This document shows positions 38,631 to 47,408 of a stretch of DNA of 51,834 bases, piece by piece. The notes below the pieces were generated by a model. The model was not told where the DNA came from. It made no database searches and saw only the letters and a program-made list of their open reading frames with translations. The position numbers and the translations under genes are program-made. Source of the stretch: a virus; the IMG/VR virus record IMGVR_UViG_3300035130_000145, positions 1 to 51,834 of that record, one strand, 5' to 3'. How positions within the stretch are numbered: position 1 is the stretch's first letter; every line of letters begins with the position of its first letter.

Positions 38631-40637
38631 TTACACCTCGTATCTGAGCTCTGCGCGGACAAGTCCGTCAGGCTCGTGGTAGAGTTTTATGTTGATAAGC
38701 TCCAGGGTCTCTGGCTCCTCGAGCTCCACAGTCTCATTGTGTCGCACTTCCAATACAACCCGAAGCCCCATGACGTTCTGTACCGCTGGATTACCCGACT
38801 GGGGTTGGAAAGCGGTTCGATTTGCAACCCAACGGTCCCATACCGGGTCACCGGCATTTGTGAATCCGAGTCGCCTGTACTTGGGGTGCATCAGGAACTT
38901 GCGTACAAATCGCCCGATCTTGTGGGCGAGCATTGCCGCGGATTCATCCCCGGGGGCGTGGCCATCGACTGTCTGTCTTGATGGCGCCCAAGCGTAGCAG
39001 TCAATATTGAATTGACTGGTAGTCGTCTGCCTCGTCGTGTTATTGGATGTCGATTTGTCGAATACATCCGAGTCGTACCAGACGTTGACGATTGGCGTCT
39101 TGTCCGCGCCGTCTCGGTAGAGTTCCCACGGGTCGATACGCTCGGCGTAGACCAGAAACTTCCAGTCATTCGGATCATATCCCGCCGCCGCCGCAAGGGC
39201 TTGTTGAGACGCCGTTTCGAGCGCCAAGATCTCGGCAATCCTGTCTCTGATAATCTCGAATCCATCCATGTCTGTCACCAATGGGATTATCCACTCTCTG
39301 GTAAATGGATACCCGGAAGCGCTCATTACCGATGCAGGCGACCATATCGCGGCGCTCGCTTTGTTCTCTTGGGTCGCGGTGGCGGTCATCATAGACGCCG
39401 GCGAATAGATGACCGCTGAAGCGTAGTTGAGGATTGCGTTGATGGCCACCGCGTGCGCTACGGACGCAGGGGAGCTGAAATCGGCCGTTGCGATGTTTTG
39501 CTGGGTCGCCGATGCGGATGCTTGCGAGGCTGGCGACGAGATGTTCGCCGATGCAATGTTGACTGCGGCATTGGTCGCCGTAGCGCTGGCCTCGGATGCC
39601 GGCGAGAAAAAAGATGCTGACGCATCGTTTGCCTGAGTAGCGTTGGCGCTATATTCTGGTGCTGGCGACAGGAAATCTGCTGACGCCTCATTTGCTTGGG
39701 TGGCGCTTGCGCTGTGCTTTGATGCGGGAGAATAGGCTTCACCAGATGCGCTATTGACGCTCGTCGTCGAAGCCTCCGCCTCCGAGGCCGGAGAGAACAC
39801 CGACACCGATACTTGATTCGACTGTGTGCCGGTAGACGCCGATATCGACGCGGGGGATTGGATATTGCCCGTGCATGCATTTGTGGACGCGGACAGCGTG
39901 ACCGCAAATCCGACAGAGTTTCTCTGGCCGCTATCTGTCGTTACAAAAGCATAGACGGTTCCTGCCGATAGACCGCCCTGGACGACGGTGCCGGTGATGG
40001 TGTCGTCTACCCATGTGGATACCGTCTGCTCTACTTTGGTCGTGGCGGAATCGTAGTTGATGTTGTCGCAGAGCTCGAACTTCCCGCCACCTTGTGCCGT
40101 TTCGAAGTCCGATCCGGTACCTGATAGCGATCCTCCAGGTGTGATGGGGTTGCCCGAGTTGACACCGCTGATCGATGGGGGAATATACCCCCATGCCTGC
40201 ATTCCAACAGTATGCCCATAGGTGCTCGGAAGATTAATCGAAGGATCAGACGCCACCCATGTAGAGTATGTCGCTGCGACATACCTCAGAGTGCCGCCGG
40301 CGCTGGAAGACAATGTACCGTTGGTATCGCAGTTGCCACCGAGCCAAACCTCGTCATTTTGTGTGACGGCAAAGTCGTCTATTGGAATTTCATTCCACGA
40401 TGAACCTGCACATGCATACCCGTCGTCATTGGCTGCCAAGAGGGCGCCGGGGTGATCGGATCCGTTGTCGAGATGGGCGGCGACTTTCAGTTCTCCAGGC
40501 GAGATACTATAATTTATAATGATTTTGGCAACACCGGTCTCGAGTACAGTGTACTTGTTCGCCCCATAGTAATTGGGTAGCCTCGATGCGGTCGGCACCG
40601 AAGACCACTCGTTTCCTATGAGGCGTCGTAGCGGCAT
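38631..40637 (-). CDS. neck/tail-terminator protein fused to a large repeat-bearing extension
   Basis: A 668-aa protein. The C-terminal ~215 residues (DGFEIIRDRIAEILALET ... RYRRLGFTNAGDPVWDRWVANRTAF ... LRVVLEVRHNETVE) match a tail terminator/neck protein. The N-terminal ~230 residues include a beta-domain and an IPT/TIG-like domain (PSISGVNSGNPITPGGSLSGTG). Between them lie nine tandem ~21-residue repeats (pattern TQxNxASA-x3-SPASxxSASA). Start ATG 40637 overlaps the upstream stop. Such an extension on a neck protein is unusual and probably decorates the virion. Confidence 0.75.
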   Translation of the reverse strand: MPLRRLIGNEWSSVPTASRLPNYYGANKYTVLETGVAKIIINYSISPGELKVAAHLDNGSDHPGALLAANDDGYACAGSSWNEIPIDDFAVTQNDEVWLGGNCDTNGTLSSSAGGTLRYVAATYSTWVASDPSINLPSTYGHTVGMQAWGYIPPSISGVNSGNPITPGGSLSGTGSDFETAQGGGKFELCDNINYDSATTKVEQTVSTWVDDTITGTVVQGGLSAGTVYAFVTTDSGQRNSVGFAVTLSASTNACTGNIQSPASISASTGTQSNQVSVSVFSPASEAEASTTSVNSASGEAYSPASKHSASATQANEASADFLSPAPEYSANATQANDASASFFSPASEASATATNAAVNIASANISSPASQASASATQQNIATADFSSPASVAHAVAINAILNYASAVIYSPASMMTATATQENKASAAIWSPASVMSASGYPFTREWIIPLVTDMDGFEIIRDRIAEILALETASQQALAAAAGYDPNDWKFLVYAERIDPWELYRDGADKTPIVNVWYDSDVFDKSTSNNTTRQTTTSQFNIDCYAWAPSRQTVDGHAPGDESAAMLAHKIGRFVRKFLMHPKYRRLGFTNAGDPVWDRWVANRTAFQPQSGNPAVQNVMGLRVVLEVRHNETVELEEPETLELINIKLYHEPDGLVRAELRYEV

Positions 40638-40969
40638 TACCCAAGCATCGCTTTCAGCTGATTGATTTGAGTGACATTGTTCTGACACCCAGAGCAAAGC
40701 TCTTCATATGTCGTGTATCCCGCAGCTGCGCACGTCTCGCACCGATTGAAGTTGCGATTGGACAAATCCAGAATGCGAGCAATCTCGTCAGCAAAACGGG
40801 AATCACTCGGGTTCACCCAGATACCCCCGGTCTCTTCTCGTGAGCTCTCGTTATTCTCGCTGCAGAGTTGGATACATATTTTTCCACGCCACTTCTCCCG
40901 GACATACCATGGAACGCTGGCCAGCTCGAATGTGTGTCCGACATCGAGCTTCTGGTAGATGGACTTCAT
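40637..40969 (-). CDS. zinc-ribbon hypothetical neck-region protein (110 aa)
   Basis: From the MKSIYQKLDVGHTFEL start at 40969. CETCAAAGYTTYEELCSGC (about 78-96) holds two CxxC pairs, an apparent zinc ribbon in the C-terminal part. It sits between head-tail genes. Role unknown, possibly accessory to the neck. Confidence 0.6.
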   Translation of the reverse strand: MKSIYQKLDVGHTFELASVPWYVREKWRGKICIQLCSENNESSREETGGIWVNPSDSRFADEIARILDLSNRNFNRCETCAAAGYTTYEELCSGCQNNVTQINQLKAMLG

Positions 40970-40978
40970 CACACCTCC

Positions 40979-41404
40979 TTACGGTGTCGGATCGTAGGTT
41001 TCGCGCTGGGTGACCGTTGGTGCCGCGCTGAACGTCACCGGGATGTCCGTAGCGAGGGTCAACGAGGTCAATTCGAATTCCTCACCAGAGCCCGTTGCTC
41101 CAACGGATCCTGTCTCTCGAACGTTGCCGTCCTTGTCGCATATGGCGACCTTAGCAACAGTGCCTGCGGCCGATGGCAACTGTTGATAACCGACCCATGA
41201 CGCCTCGCCGTCCGGCGGATTGAACGTGCTCACGGCATCGACAGCATCGGCGACGGCCTTGGTCGTGTCGAGATTGATGACCAATAGATCTGCGTCACCT
41301 GATGTCCGGTATCTCAGGGTTGGGTAGGTGCCCGATCCTGCGTCAAAAAGCGCATTGCCGGCATTTCTCATGGCGTTGCGCATTGGCATGCTTAATGTAC
41401 TCAT
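40979..41404 (-). CDS. hypothetical neck/head-tail protein (141 aa)
   Basis: A strand-rich protein (YPTLRYRTSGDADLLVINLD, ASWVGYQQLPSAAGTVAKVAICD). Tail and neck genes of this size in similar phages are head-tail completion or minor head proteins. Assignment rests on position. Confidence 0.5.
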   Translation of the reverse strand: MSTLSMPMRNAMRNAGNALFDAGSGTYPTLRYRTSGDADLLVINLDTTKAVADAVDAVSTFNPPDGEASWVGYQQLPSAAGTVAKVAICDKDGNVRETGSVGATGSGEEFELTSLTLATDIPVTFSAAPTVTQRETYDPTP

Positions 41405-41407
41405 GCT

Positions 41408-41791
41408 TCATTCACTTTCATACAACTCAAGAAAGAGCGTGTTCAGTCCGGCCCCGTTGTCCGGGTTGGATTCCGAGACCTTGAATTTCCCTGGAATGCC
41501 GTTGACATCGACGGTGTCCACCACCCATGGCCTGGAATCCTTGTCGGCAATACCTCGTATCCCCTCAAAGCCCACGACCAGCAGTTCGGAGATGAGCACG
41601 GAGATGGAGGATTGCCTCCCGGTCACGTACTGACCGGTCCCCGGGTCTATGGCGAGGTGGATGTCGTTTCCGAAAACTCGAAACGCATGGAAGGCGCCAG
41701 CGGGGCTCGTGATGGTACACAGATCCCCGCCTGTTTCTTCGTCGTTCATGATCTCGATCAGGTCGAGATGCGCTTCATCTCGAAGGGACAT
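41408..41791 (-). CDS. head-tail joining protein (gpFII/tail attachment-like)
   Basis: A 127-aa protein with SLRDEAHLDLIEIMNDEETGGDL and FGNDIHLAIDPGTGQYVTGRQ, then an extended strand segment. This resembles lambda FII-type stoppers or phage tail attachment proteins and sits where a stopper gene is expected. Confidence 0.55.
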   Translation of the reverse strand: MSLRDEAHLDLIEIMNDEETGGDLCTITSPAGAFHAFRVFGNDIHLAIDPGTGQYVTGRQSSISVLISELLVVGFEGIRGIADKDSRPWVVDTVDVNGIPGKFKVSESNPDNGAGLNTLFLELYESE

Positions 41792-42100
41792 CTACTTCTT
41801 GGCCGCCTCCTTGAGCTTCAATTCGTAGTCGGCCTTGGTGACGACATCGCCTCGTTCAACAAGATCTCGAAAAATCGCATTGGAATCGCCACGGAAGCAT
41901 TTTGGAGTAACTGCGCAACCAGCGTCTATGATACCTTTGAGGGTTCCACAAATCGAACGCCCCGGCGCGACCACGTACTCGCTTTGTTTCGCGTCCGTCT
42001 TGTCATCTGGGTTTCGCATTACGTCGTCCTTCGACGCATCAATACCCGTGGCGGTATCGGTGACAGATTCAGGCGATGGCATATGTTTTGATTTACCCAT
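41792..42100 (-). CDS. hypothetical protein after capsid (102 aa; FI-like position)
   Basis: A charged, mostly helical protein ending TKADYELKLKEAAKK. In the lambda layout a small DNA-packaging helper (FI) follows the capsid gene, and this takes that place. No sequence proof of homology. Confidence 0.45.
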   Translation of the reverse strand: MGKSKHMPSPESVTDTATGIDASKDDVMRNPDDKTDAKQSEYVVAPGRSICGTLKGIIDAGCAVTPKCFRGDSNAIFRDLVERGDVVTKADYELKLKEAAKK

Positions 42101-42102
42101 GG

Positions 42103-43206
42103 CTAGAATCCTTTCGTGGTTAGGGTCCCGAATCGGTCAATCGTGATCGGTGCCAAAGCAATGCGGGTTCCTACACCGAAATTGAACACCTCATAATCCT
42201 CAGAGAACCACATGTTGTAAGAAAGATCGGCAAGCTTATTTGGATCTGCCATTCGTCCGCCCTGTACCAGTCGAGCCGCCTCCTGGTTGATACCGAACTT
42301 GTTCAGTTTCCCGAACGTCGCATCAAGCCTCGGCTCGGCTTCACTGATCACCTTGTTGTCGGGCACGTATTTGGTAGCGGCTCCTGTCGACGGATCGTCA
42401 TAGTACCCATCGTATGTGTACAGATCCACCTCGTGTCCACGCACCTTGAGTACACCCTTGAAGATGAAATCCGCGGGCAATCTCGGATGGATTGGATCTC
42501 GACTATCGTCCAGACGGTAGATTTCACCCGTGTACGAACTGGACGCGCCGGCTTTGAATTGGTCCGTGTTTTTCATATCGTCAAAACACTTCGAATTCAT
42601 AACGGAGCGCATGACCCTCTTTTTGCCATTGGTGGAAATCACATCATAGTGGTCCGCCATGTCAGTGAACGGAACCGCGGATCCAGTAGTCGTCCATGCC
42701 ACCGATGCATTCGGAAAGTGCGTCGTTCTTGGCCCGAAGTCCTCAGTGAAAACCACCCCGTTCTCATCTGATAAGGACACCGTGGCAGATAGAAGCACCT
42801 GAGAGCCATAGAGCTCGATTGCCAGCTTGATCATTTGCTGGAGCTCCATCACTGTAGGGGCAACCTTTGTTCGGATTTGCTCCATGATCGCTGGATTTTC
42901 ATAGATTGTTTTGCCGATAGTGCGCCCCTGCATCACTTCATCAGCTCCGATTGTGAGCGCCTCCTTGTAGACTGTCGGGACAATCTCCTTGATAGTGAAG
43001 CTCTTCAGCGAATTCTTTCGATATCCCACACTGGGATCTCGAACGGGAAGCGCGATCTTGCGGGATGTCCGCATCACATGGAACTCCACCTTCGTTTTGT
43101 TGTGGATTCCACCAACTGGAACCTTGAACAAGCTGGAAAGACCAGCCGGCCCTTCATCTGCCTCGATGAACGGTTCCAGCAATTGAATCGTATCAGAAAC
43201 GGCCAT
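42103..43206 (-). CDS. major capsid protein (lambda gpE family)
   Basis: A 367-aa HK97-fold capsid protein of the lambda E type. RTSRKIALPVRDPSVGYRKNSLKSFTIKEIVPT and the P-domain region GRTIGKTIYENPAIMEQIRTK are characteristic, as is the C-terminal MWFSEDYEVFNFGVGTRIA. It forms the icosahedral shell. Next to the decoration protein gene. Confidence 0.85.
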   Translation of the reverse strand: MAVSDTIQLLEPFIEADEGPAGLSSLFKVPVGGIHNKTKVEFHVMRTSRKIALPVRDPSVGYRKNSLKSFTIKEIVPTVYKEALTIGADEVMQGRTIGKTIYENPAIMEQIRTKVAPTVMELQQMIKLAIELYGSQVLLSATVSLSDENGVVFTEDFGPRTTHFPNASVAWTTTGSAVPFTDMADHYDVISTNGKKRVMRSVMNSKCFDDMKNTDQFKAGASSSYTGEIYRLDDSRDPIHPRLPADFIFKGVLKVRGHEVDLYTYDGYYDDPSTGAATKYVPDNKVISEAEPRLDATFGKLNKFGINQEAARLVQGGRMADPNKLADLSYNMWFSEDYEVFNFGVGTRIALAPITIDRFGTLTTKGF

Positions 43207-43215
43207 TTTGCCCTC

Positions 43216-43902
43216 CTACCAGCTCTCTGTCCCGCCGAGGTCTCTTACTGCCTCGAACGTGATACCGCTGTTTTTGATGAGTTTGTCGAAGACGAGCGTA
43301 TCAATTGCCGTGCTGTCATCGAGTTTCGAAAGTTTTGTCTTGTTCAAGTGACCACCTTTGATCACCCGGACACTGAGATCGCCGCTTGCCGCGAACGTCA
43401 GCGAATGCGGCAGAACCGCTGTTGGCTCGTTCAATCCGTTTGAGCCAGAGTCACTGTATGGCCCCATCTTCTTGGTGCTCGTGTTCCTGGCCAAAAGAGT
43501 TCCCTTTGGCCAAGTGGCGCTTTGGCCCGTTCCAGCAACGGCCGCATCCCATGTGAGTGTTGCGGTACTGGAGGCGTCGATAGCGATGGAGCTGCCAAGT
43601 CCCGTGGAGTCGGAGGTGATCTTCACATGTCCGGTGTCGACCTCTACAGAGCATCCGTCGAGCTGCGCATTGGCCTGTGCGGCAATAAGCGCGGCCGTGT
43701 TTGTCGTCCCATCGAACGTGACCGTCTGGTTGGCGCCACCATCCACCGAGACAACAAGGGTCTTGGTGTCCTGATCCACCGTCTCGTTCGTTGCGGACGT
43801 GATACTCCCCGCTGTTCCTGTCAGGTCTGCTGTGATGAGCTCTGGCTCATAGTCGCATTTCCCCAGGACGAGATCGTCTCTTGTTTCGTGAGTCGTAATC
43901 AT
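43216..43902 (-). CDS. head decoration protein (gpD-like) with inserted domain
   Basis: A 228-aa gpD-family decoration protein: TTHETRDDLVLGKCDYEPELI at the N-terminus and NKTKLSKLDDSTAIDTLVFDKLIKNSGITFE at the C-terminus match lambda gpD-like sequences. Residues ~38-125 are an inserted beta domain (TLVVSVDGGANQTVTFDGTTN, AALIAAQANAQLDGC), common in phage proteins. Much longer than lambda gpD (110 aa). ATGA-coupled to the protease gene. Confidence 0.75.
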   Translation of the reverse strand: MITTHETRDDLVLGKCDYEPELITADLTGTAGSITSATNETVDQDTKTLVVSVDGGANQTVTFDGTTNTAALIAAQANAQLDGCSVEVDTGHVKITSDSTGLGSSIAIDASSTATLTWDAAVAGTGQSATWPKGTLLARNTSTKKMGPYSDSGSNGLNEPTAVLPHSLTFAASGDLSVRVIKGGHLNKTKLSKLDDSTAIDTLVFDKLIKNSGITFEAVRDLGGTESW

Positions 43903-45011
43903 TCCACCACCCATCCTTTGTGTTTGGCCAAAAAGGCTTGTCGGTCCTTCTCGTCCTGGCTGGCTGTCAATGCAGCGGCATCGCCAGCGGTATTGATCTC
44001 GGGCGGGTTGTCGTCCTGTCGAGCCTGGATCATGTTGCGCTTCATGGCGGCTGACATGTGCTGCGCCTTCACCATTTCGGTGATGCCCTCTCCGTCCTTG
44101 ATCGCCTTGTGAGCCGCCTCGACATCGCCGCTTCCTTCTGCGAGGATGAGGTGAGCACAGGCACGCTCGTGCTCCTCTTTGGAGCCCGCCTCTTTGCCCG
44201 CCTCGAAAATGGCGTCATACGTGGCCCGGTGCTCTTCCTTCAGTGTTTTCGGGTCCATCTTGTCTCCTATCTTTGCCGCCTTGGATTCGGCGGGCTGGTT
44301 GTTCATGATTCCGTCGATCATCTTCTTCTGGAGGGCGGTCCTGGCGGTCATTACGGCCCCTTGGCCGTAGTCTCGCTTGACTTTGTCGACAGTAGTCTTA
44401 CGGCCAGCTGCAATCATCTCTGCATACACCTCATAAAAGTCGTCGAGCTCCTCCTCGACAACCTTCTTCCCCTCTTCGGTGGTCACGTCCGGCCGCTTGT
44501 TTCGACTGTCACTATTGGTGATGTCGACGATTCTGTCGGACACGTACATCGCTGTTGCGATGCCGACACTTCCAACTGCCGAGACTTCGCTTTCAGCGAC
44601 GATTTCACCTGTTTGAGATGCCAACATGTAGGCTGCGGAGGCCAAGGTGTCGCCGGCAATCGTCCTTGTCGGGACGCTTGCCGAAGCAATCGCCTTCATT
44701 GCGTCATACAGGCCATCTACATATCCACCAGGGCTATCGATTTCAAAATCAATTTGCTTGGCGCCCTTGTATTGGGCTTCGGCTACATCGGAAATGATCT
44801 CCGAGTAGACCGCGTAATCTTCTTCCCAATAGTCGAGCCAAGAGTTGCGCTTCGGATAGAGCGGCCCTTTTATCTTGATGGTCGCGACACCATTCTTGAC
44901 CTGCACAGGATCGCGATCTTTCGATTTCGCCTCAGGCAGGGGCTGCCCGACGACACTGGCGAATAGGTATGTGAGTCTCTCGACTTCTTCTTGGAGCATC
45001 AATAGCTTCAT
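43899..45011 (-). CDS. S49-family prohead protease/scaffold (lambda gpC-like)
   Basis: A 370-aa capsid-maturation peptidase. Strand-turn IDFEIDSPGGYVDG (about 87-100) is the oxyanion region. Ser 125 in DTLASAAYMLASQ is the probable nucleophile, and Lys about 172 (SRNKRPDV) the base. After about 250 the sequence becomes coiled-coil and charged, like the Nu3-type scaffold. It overlaps the portal stop (ATGA). Confidence 0.82.
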   Translation of the reverse strand: MKLLMLQEEVERLTYLFASVVGQPLPEAKSKDRDPVQVKNGVATIKIKGPLYPKRNSWLDYWEEDYAVYSEIISDVAEAQYKGAKQIDFEIDSPGGYVDGLYDAMKAIASASVPTRTIAGDTLASAAYMLASQTGEIVAESEVSAVGSVGIATAMYVSDRIVDITNSDSRNKRPDVTTEEGKKVVEEELDDFYEVYAEMIAAGRKTTVDKVKRDYGQGAVMTARTALQKKMIDGIMNNQPAESKAAKIGDKMDPKTLKEEHRATYDAIFEAGKEAGSKEEHERACAHLILAEGSGDVEAAHKAIKDGEGITEMVKAQHMSAAMKRNMIQARQDDNPPEINTAGDAAALTASQDEKDRQAFLAKHKGWVVE

Positions 45012-46666
45012 GCCGCGGCCTCCTCCTCGATCATGTCCGCTGGATCGAAGACTCCCATGCCGAGCGCCTTCATCGCATCGGTGACGTTCTTCTCGCCAAA
45101 CTCGCGCTGTGCCTCGAGGATGGGACGCATCGCCTTTACCTTCATGCGGTTCTCTTTCTCTACCCTTCGGATCGTCTTATCGAATTTGGAGCCAGTGAGC
45201 GCCCTCGAGGCGTGACTATTGGTCTCCCACCCCTCGGAGACCATTGCCTTGTGGGCGTTGACCTCTTTGAGGATGTCCACCGACGGCTTGATGGAGCCAA
45301 TCCAATCGATTGACAGCCAAGCCTGTTTGACGTCGTATTTCATCGGGTCGGACAGCGCCTCGAGGAACCCTGGCGCCTCGATTTTTCCAAGCAGTAGCTC
45401 GGATATAAACCACTCCTCGACGAGATTCTGACAGTGCTGAGACGCAAACCGAGCCCGCTTCTCGTCGAGAACCATTATGAATTCGCGTAGAGCAGCTTGG
45501 GATGCAGAGTAGTTGCTGCTGAAGCTAAGCAATAAGATCTCAGGAGGAATTTCCATTGCCCATGAGAGGCCAGCTACAATGGCCGACTCGAACGACGCGA
45601 AATTCACATCCGTTCCATGGACAGAATACGGGACTGGTTCCTCGCCCGGTTGCAGTGAGCCAAACCATACCCCTGGCAGGATCCTGTTGACCTCCACGGG
45701 CCTCGTTTCGCCCGTCGTGTCATCTGTGACGCTGTCCTTGCGCACGGCGCCGTTGCCGATGTGAGGAATCATCTTGGCTTCTTGTGCCCGCTTGATGAAT
45801 CCAATGATCATAGCATTGATCGATGATTTGAGTTGAGCGCTGTCCCTATTTTTCTGGATCTCATTGAGCGGCTGGATCGCCATGCCAAGCCCGGGCATCC
45901 CACGCACGTCGTCCTCGCGCTTGTTCGGACCGTAGACAAGCCAAGCGGTGTGGCGACCCGACCTCGGCCCGTGCGCAGGCACGTAGACGTAACTGTCGTT
46001 GAGAATGTGATCGGTTCCCTGATAGACCCAGAACCCGAGGTGCTTGCCGTTCTTGTCGAGCTTTACACCGTCGACAATATTTTCGTCCATCGCGTGCTCG
46101 GGTGGGGTCTGCACACGGTTTCCGGAGACAATCTGAATCTGAGGGAGTCCCGTTGGTTTGTGCTGTCGATTGATGACCAGGCAGTCCCCATCGATAAATG
46201 CCTCTTGGTAGATCTGGGCTTGTTGCTCTCCATCGATTCGGTATCCCTTGCAATCGATAATGTCTTTCGCCTTGCCGTAGAGCCGGTAGCGATTCTCCAT
46301 TTTGTCGGCCCAGTCGACGAGGGAATCCTCTGGCGCGCCGATGACAGATTCTTCTGGCGTAAACTCCGGCTCCAATCCTTTGTGGATCACATTGGTAACG
46401 AGGCGATTTACAATTCCGATAGCATAGGTGTTCGTCCGGAATAGGGCTCCGCTTCGGGATCTGAGTGTCCAGTAATCAAGCGAGGCGATCTCATCGATTT
46501 GGCCGGAGACACCTCCCCAGAAATTCGCCCCATCGTACGTGCCTGTCGGTGGAGAAATGAATTGAGATTGGGCTTGAATCGGAACCGGTTCGGGTTCTTC
46601 AGCTGCTGGCGAATCGGGCCAGATCCAGGGGAGCTCCTCTTCCTCGATGCGGCGGCCCCAGCTCAT
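45008..46666 (-). CDS. portal protein (lambda portal family)
   Basis: A 552-aa dodecameric portal. Typical blocks: GRRIEEEELPWIWPD, RSRSGALFRTNTYAIGIVNRLVTNVI, EAFIDGDCLVINRQHKPTG, VYVPAHGPRSGRHTAWLV, and WSMEIPPEILL-like GLSWAMEIPPEILLLSFSSNYSASQAALREF. The start is ATG 46666, coupled to the gpW stop (ATGA) with GTGAGGT upstream; the longer frame to 46717 is out of the operon pattern. Confidence 0.88.
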   Translation of the reverse strand: MSWGRRIEEEELPWIWPDSPAAEEPEPVPIQAQSQFISPPTGTYDGANFWGGVSGQIDEIASLDYWTLRSRSGALFRTNTYAIGIVNRLVTNVIHKGLEPEFTPEESVIGAPEDSLVDWADKMENRYRLYGKAKDIIDCKGYRIDGEQQAQIYQEAFIDGDCLVINRQHKPTGLPQIQIVSGNRVQTPPEHAMDENIVDGVKLDKNGKHLGFWVYQGTDHILNDSYVYVPAHGPRSGRHTAWLVYGPNKREDDVRGMPGLGMAIQPLNEIQKNRDSAQLKSSINAMIIGFIKRAQEAKMIPHIGNGAVRKDSVTDDTTGETRPVEVNRILPGVWFGSLQPGEEPVPYSVHGTDVNFASFESAIVAGLSWAMEIPPEILLLSFSSNYSASQAALREFIMVLDEKRARFASQHCQNLVEEWFISELLLGKIEAPGFLEALSDPMKYDVKQAWLSIDWIGSIKPSVDILKEVNAHKAMVSEGWETNSHASRALTGSKFDKTIRRVEKENRMKVKAMRPILEAQREFGEKNVTDAMKALGMGVFDPADMIEEEAAA

Positions 46667-46926
46667 GCGGACCTCACCAGGCTTGTCCCGCTGCCGTTGA
46701 GTCTGGTATCGAGCCAATCCAAGCGGAGATAGAGCTTGTCGAGCTCGACGTTTAGCCGCGATATATCCTTCTTCGTCACCGTCTGCCGGGTCTGGCCTGT
46801 ATCAATCGTGTAGCTCTGGAGATTTCCAGTAGACAGCGCAAGAATAGCGTCCTCGATGGCCTCGATGGCCGTTTTGGTCTTATCGATCCGAGATTGGAGC
46901 CATGTTGCGGTTATTGCTGATGCCAT
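46663..46926 (-). CDS. gpW-like head-tail joining protein
   Basis: An 87-aa protein matching lambda gpW in size, place and style: a helix (WLQSRIDKTKTAIEAIEDAILALS) followed by a beta hairpin (SYTIDTGQTRQTVTKKDI) and a second helix (SRLNVELDKLYLRLDWL). Its ATG lies inside an operator half-site (TGTCTCA at 46926), and no ordinary ribosome site precedes it (TATGAGAC). It is the first gene after the inserted accessory cassette. Confidence 0.78.
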   Translation of the reverse strand: MASAITATWLQSRIDKTKTAIEAIEDAILALSTGNLQSYTIDTGQTRQTVTKKDISRLNVELDKLYLRLDWLDTRLNGSGTSLVRSA

Positions 46927-47066
46927 GTCTCATAGCCCAAAATTGAGACAAAAATGTCTCTCTGAGACAAGTATGTCTCATTAGTGTCTCACTGGTCAAG
47001 CGGGAATGCATAAAAATGTCTCACTTGCATAATTATATAATAAATACAGCTATTTAGATTGTCTCA
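46926..47066. promoter_or_regulatory. operator cluster: TGAGACA/TGTCTCA sites, two palindromes, candidate minus promoter
   Basis: Eight copies of the 7-mer TGTCTCA or its complement (one copy, at 46955, ends in T) lie at 46926, 46944, 46955, 46963, 46974, 46985, 47017 and 47060. Two full palindromes TGAGACA-N4-TGTCTCW (46944-46961 and 46963-46980) lie 19 bp apart. A minus-strand promoter, TTGACC (46999-46994), 18-bp spacer and CATACT (46975-46970), overlaps the second palindrome, so a bound repressor would block transcription of the gpW/portal genes. Confidence 0.8.
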
Positions 47067-47097
47067 AAAAAAGATTTTGCCTGATTCACTTTTTTAC

Positions 47098-47126
47098 TGG
47101 ACACATCCTGATGTGTCCGCTATAGT
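47098..47126 (+). promoter_or_regulatory. promoter with operator palindrome in its spacer (accessory cassette)
   Basis: A -35-like TGGACA (47098-47103), exactly 17 bp and TATAGT (47121-47126) form a good sigma70 promoter pointing into the small plus-strand genes. Its spacer is the perfect palindrome GGACACATC-ct-GATGTGTCC (47099-47118), so a dimeric repressor could shut it off. The palindrome differs from the TGTCTCA operators next to it, implying a second regulator. Confidence 0.65.
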
Positions 47127-47173
47127 AGGTACAGATGGTCGCAATGGAGCGGCCATGAGCAAAGGAGAGAAAG

Positions 47174-47335
47174 ATGAAAACCGGATACGAAGCAATTGAA
47201 GCCAAGAAAAACGATAACAGGGTAATCCTCTGCAAATACGCCGATCCTACTGAGGACGCGCGAGAGGACATCTCGGTAGAGGATGCTGAGGAAATCGCCA
47301 GCGAAGACCCCAGTCTCATCTACGTTGCTGAGTAA
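47174..47335 (+). CDS. small acidic phage protein (53 aa)
   Basis: An ORF of 53 codons after AAAGGAGAGAAAG. The product MKTGYEAIEAKKNDNRVILC has its conserved-looking part in the C-terminal half (ISVEDAEEIASEDPSLIYV), a small phage domain of unknown role. Its TAA touches the first repeated leader. Confidence 0.65.
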   Translation: MKTGYEAIEAKKNDNRVILCKYADPTEDAREDISVEDAEEIASEDPSLIYVAE

Positions 47336-47408
47336 CCGACCCCCACCCTGCCCGCCAGCAATGACGGGTGGGAGTGGCGGCCGATTCGGCCAGAAAAGGA
47401 GTAAGAAG
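47334..47408 (+). repeat. repeated hairpin leader, copy A
   Basis: A 75-base intergenic RNA module starting exactly at the previous gene's stop codon. It has a C-rich arm CCGACCCCCACCCTG, a hairpin CCCGCCA-gcaa-TGACGGG region, and a second hairpin GGCCG-att-CGGCC (47379-47391), then AGAAAAGGAGTAA (ribosome site) seven bases before ATG 47409. Copy B at 47654-47727 is nearly identical outside the loops. Confidence 0.75.

Noticed and set aside
39350-39860. CRISPR-like periodic repeat
   Set aside because: The ~63-bp periodicity is coding (SPAS protein repeats in frame), with no spacers or cas genes.
44058-44966. 302-aa plus-strand open frame
   Set aside because: Shadow of the S49 protease/scaffold gene.
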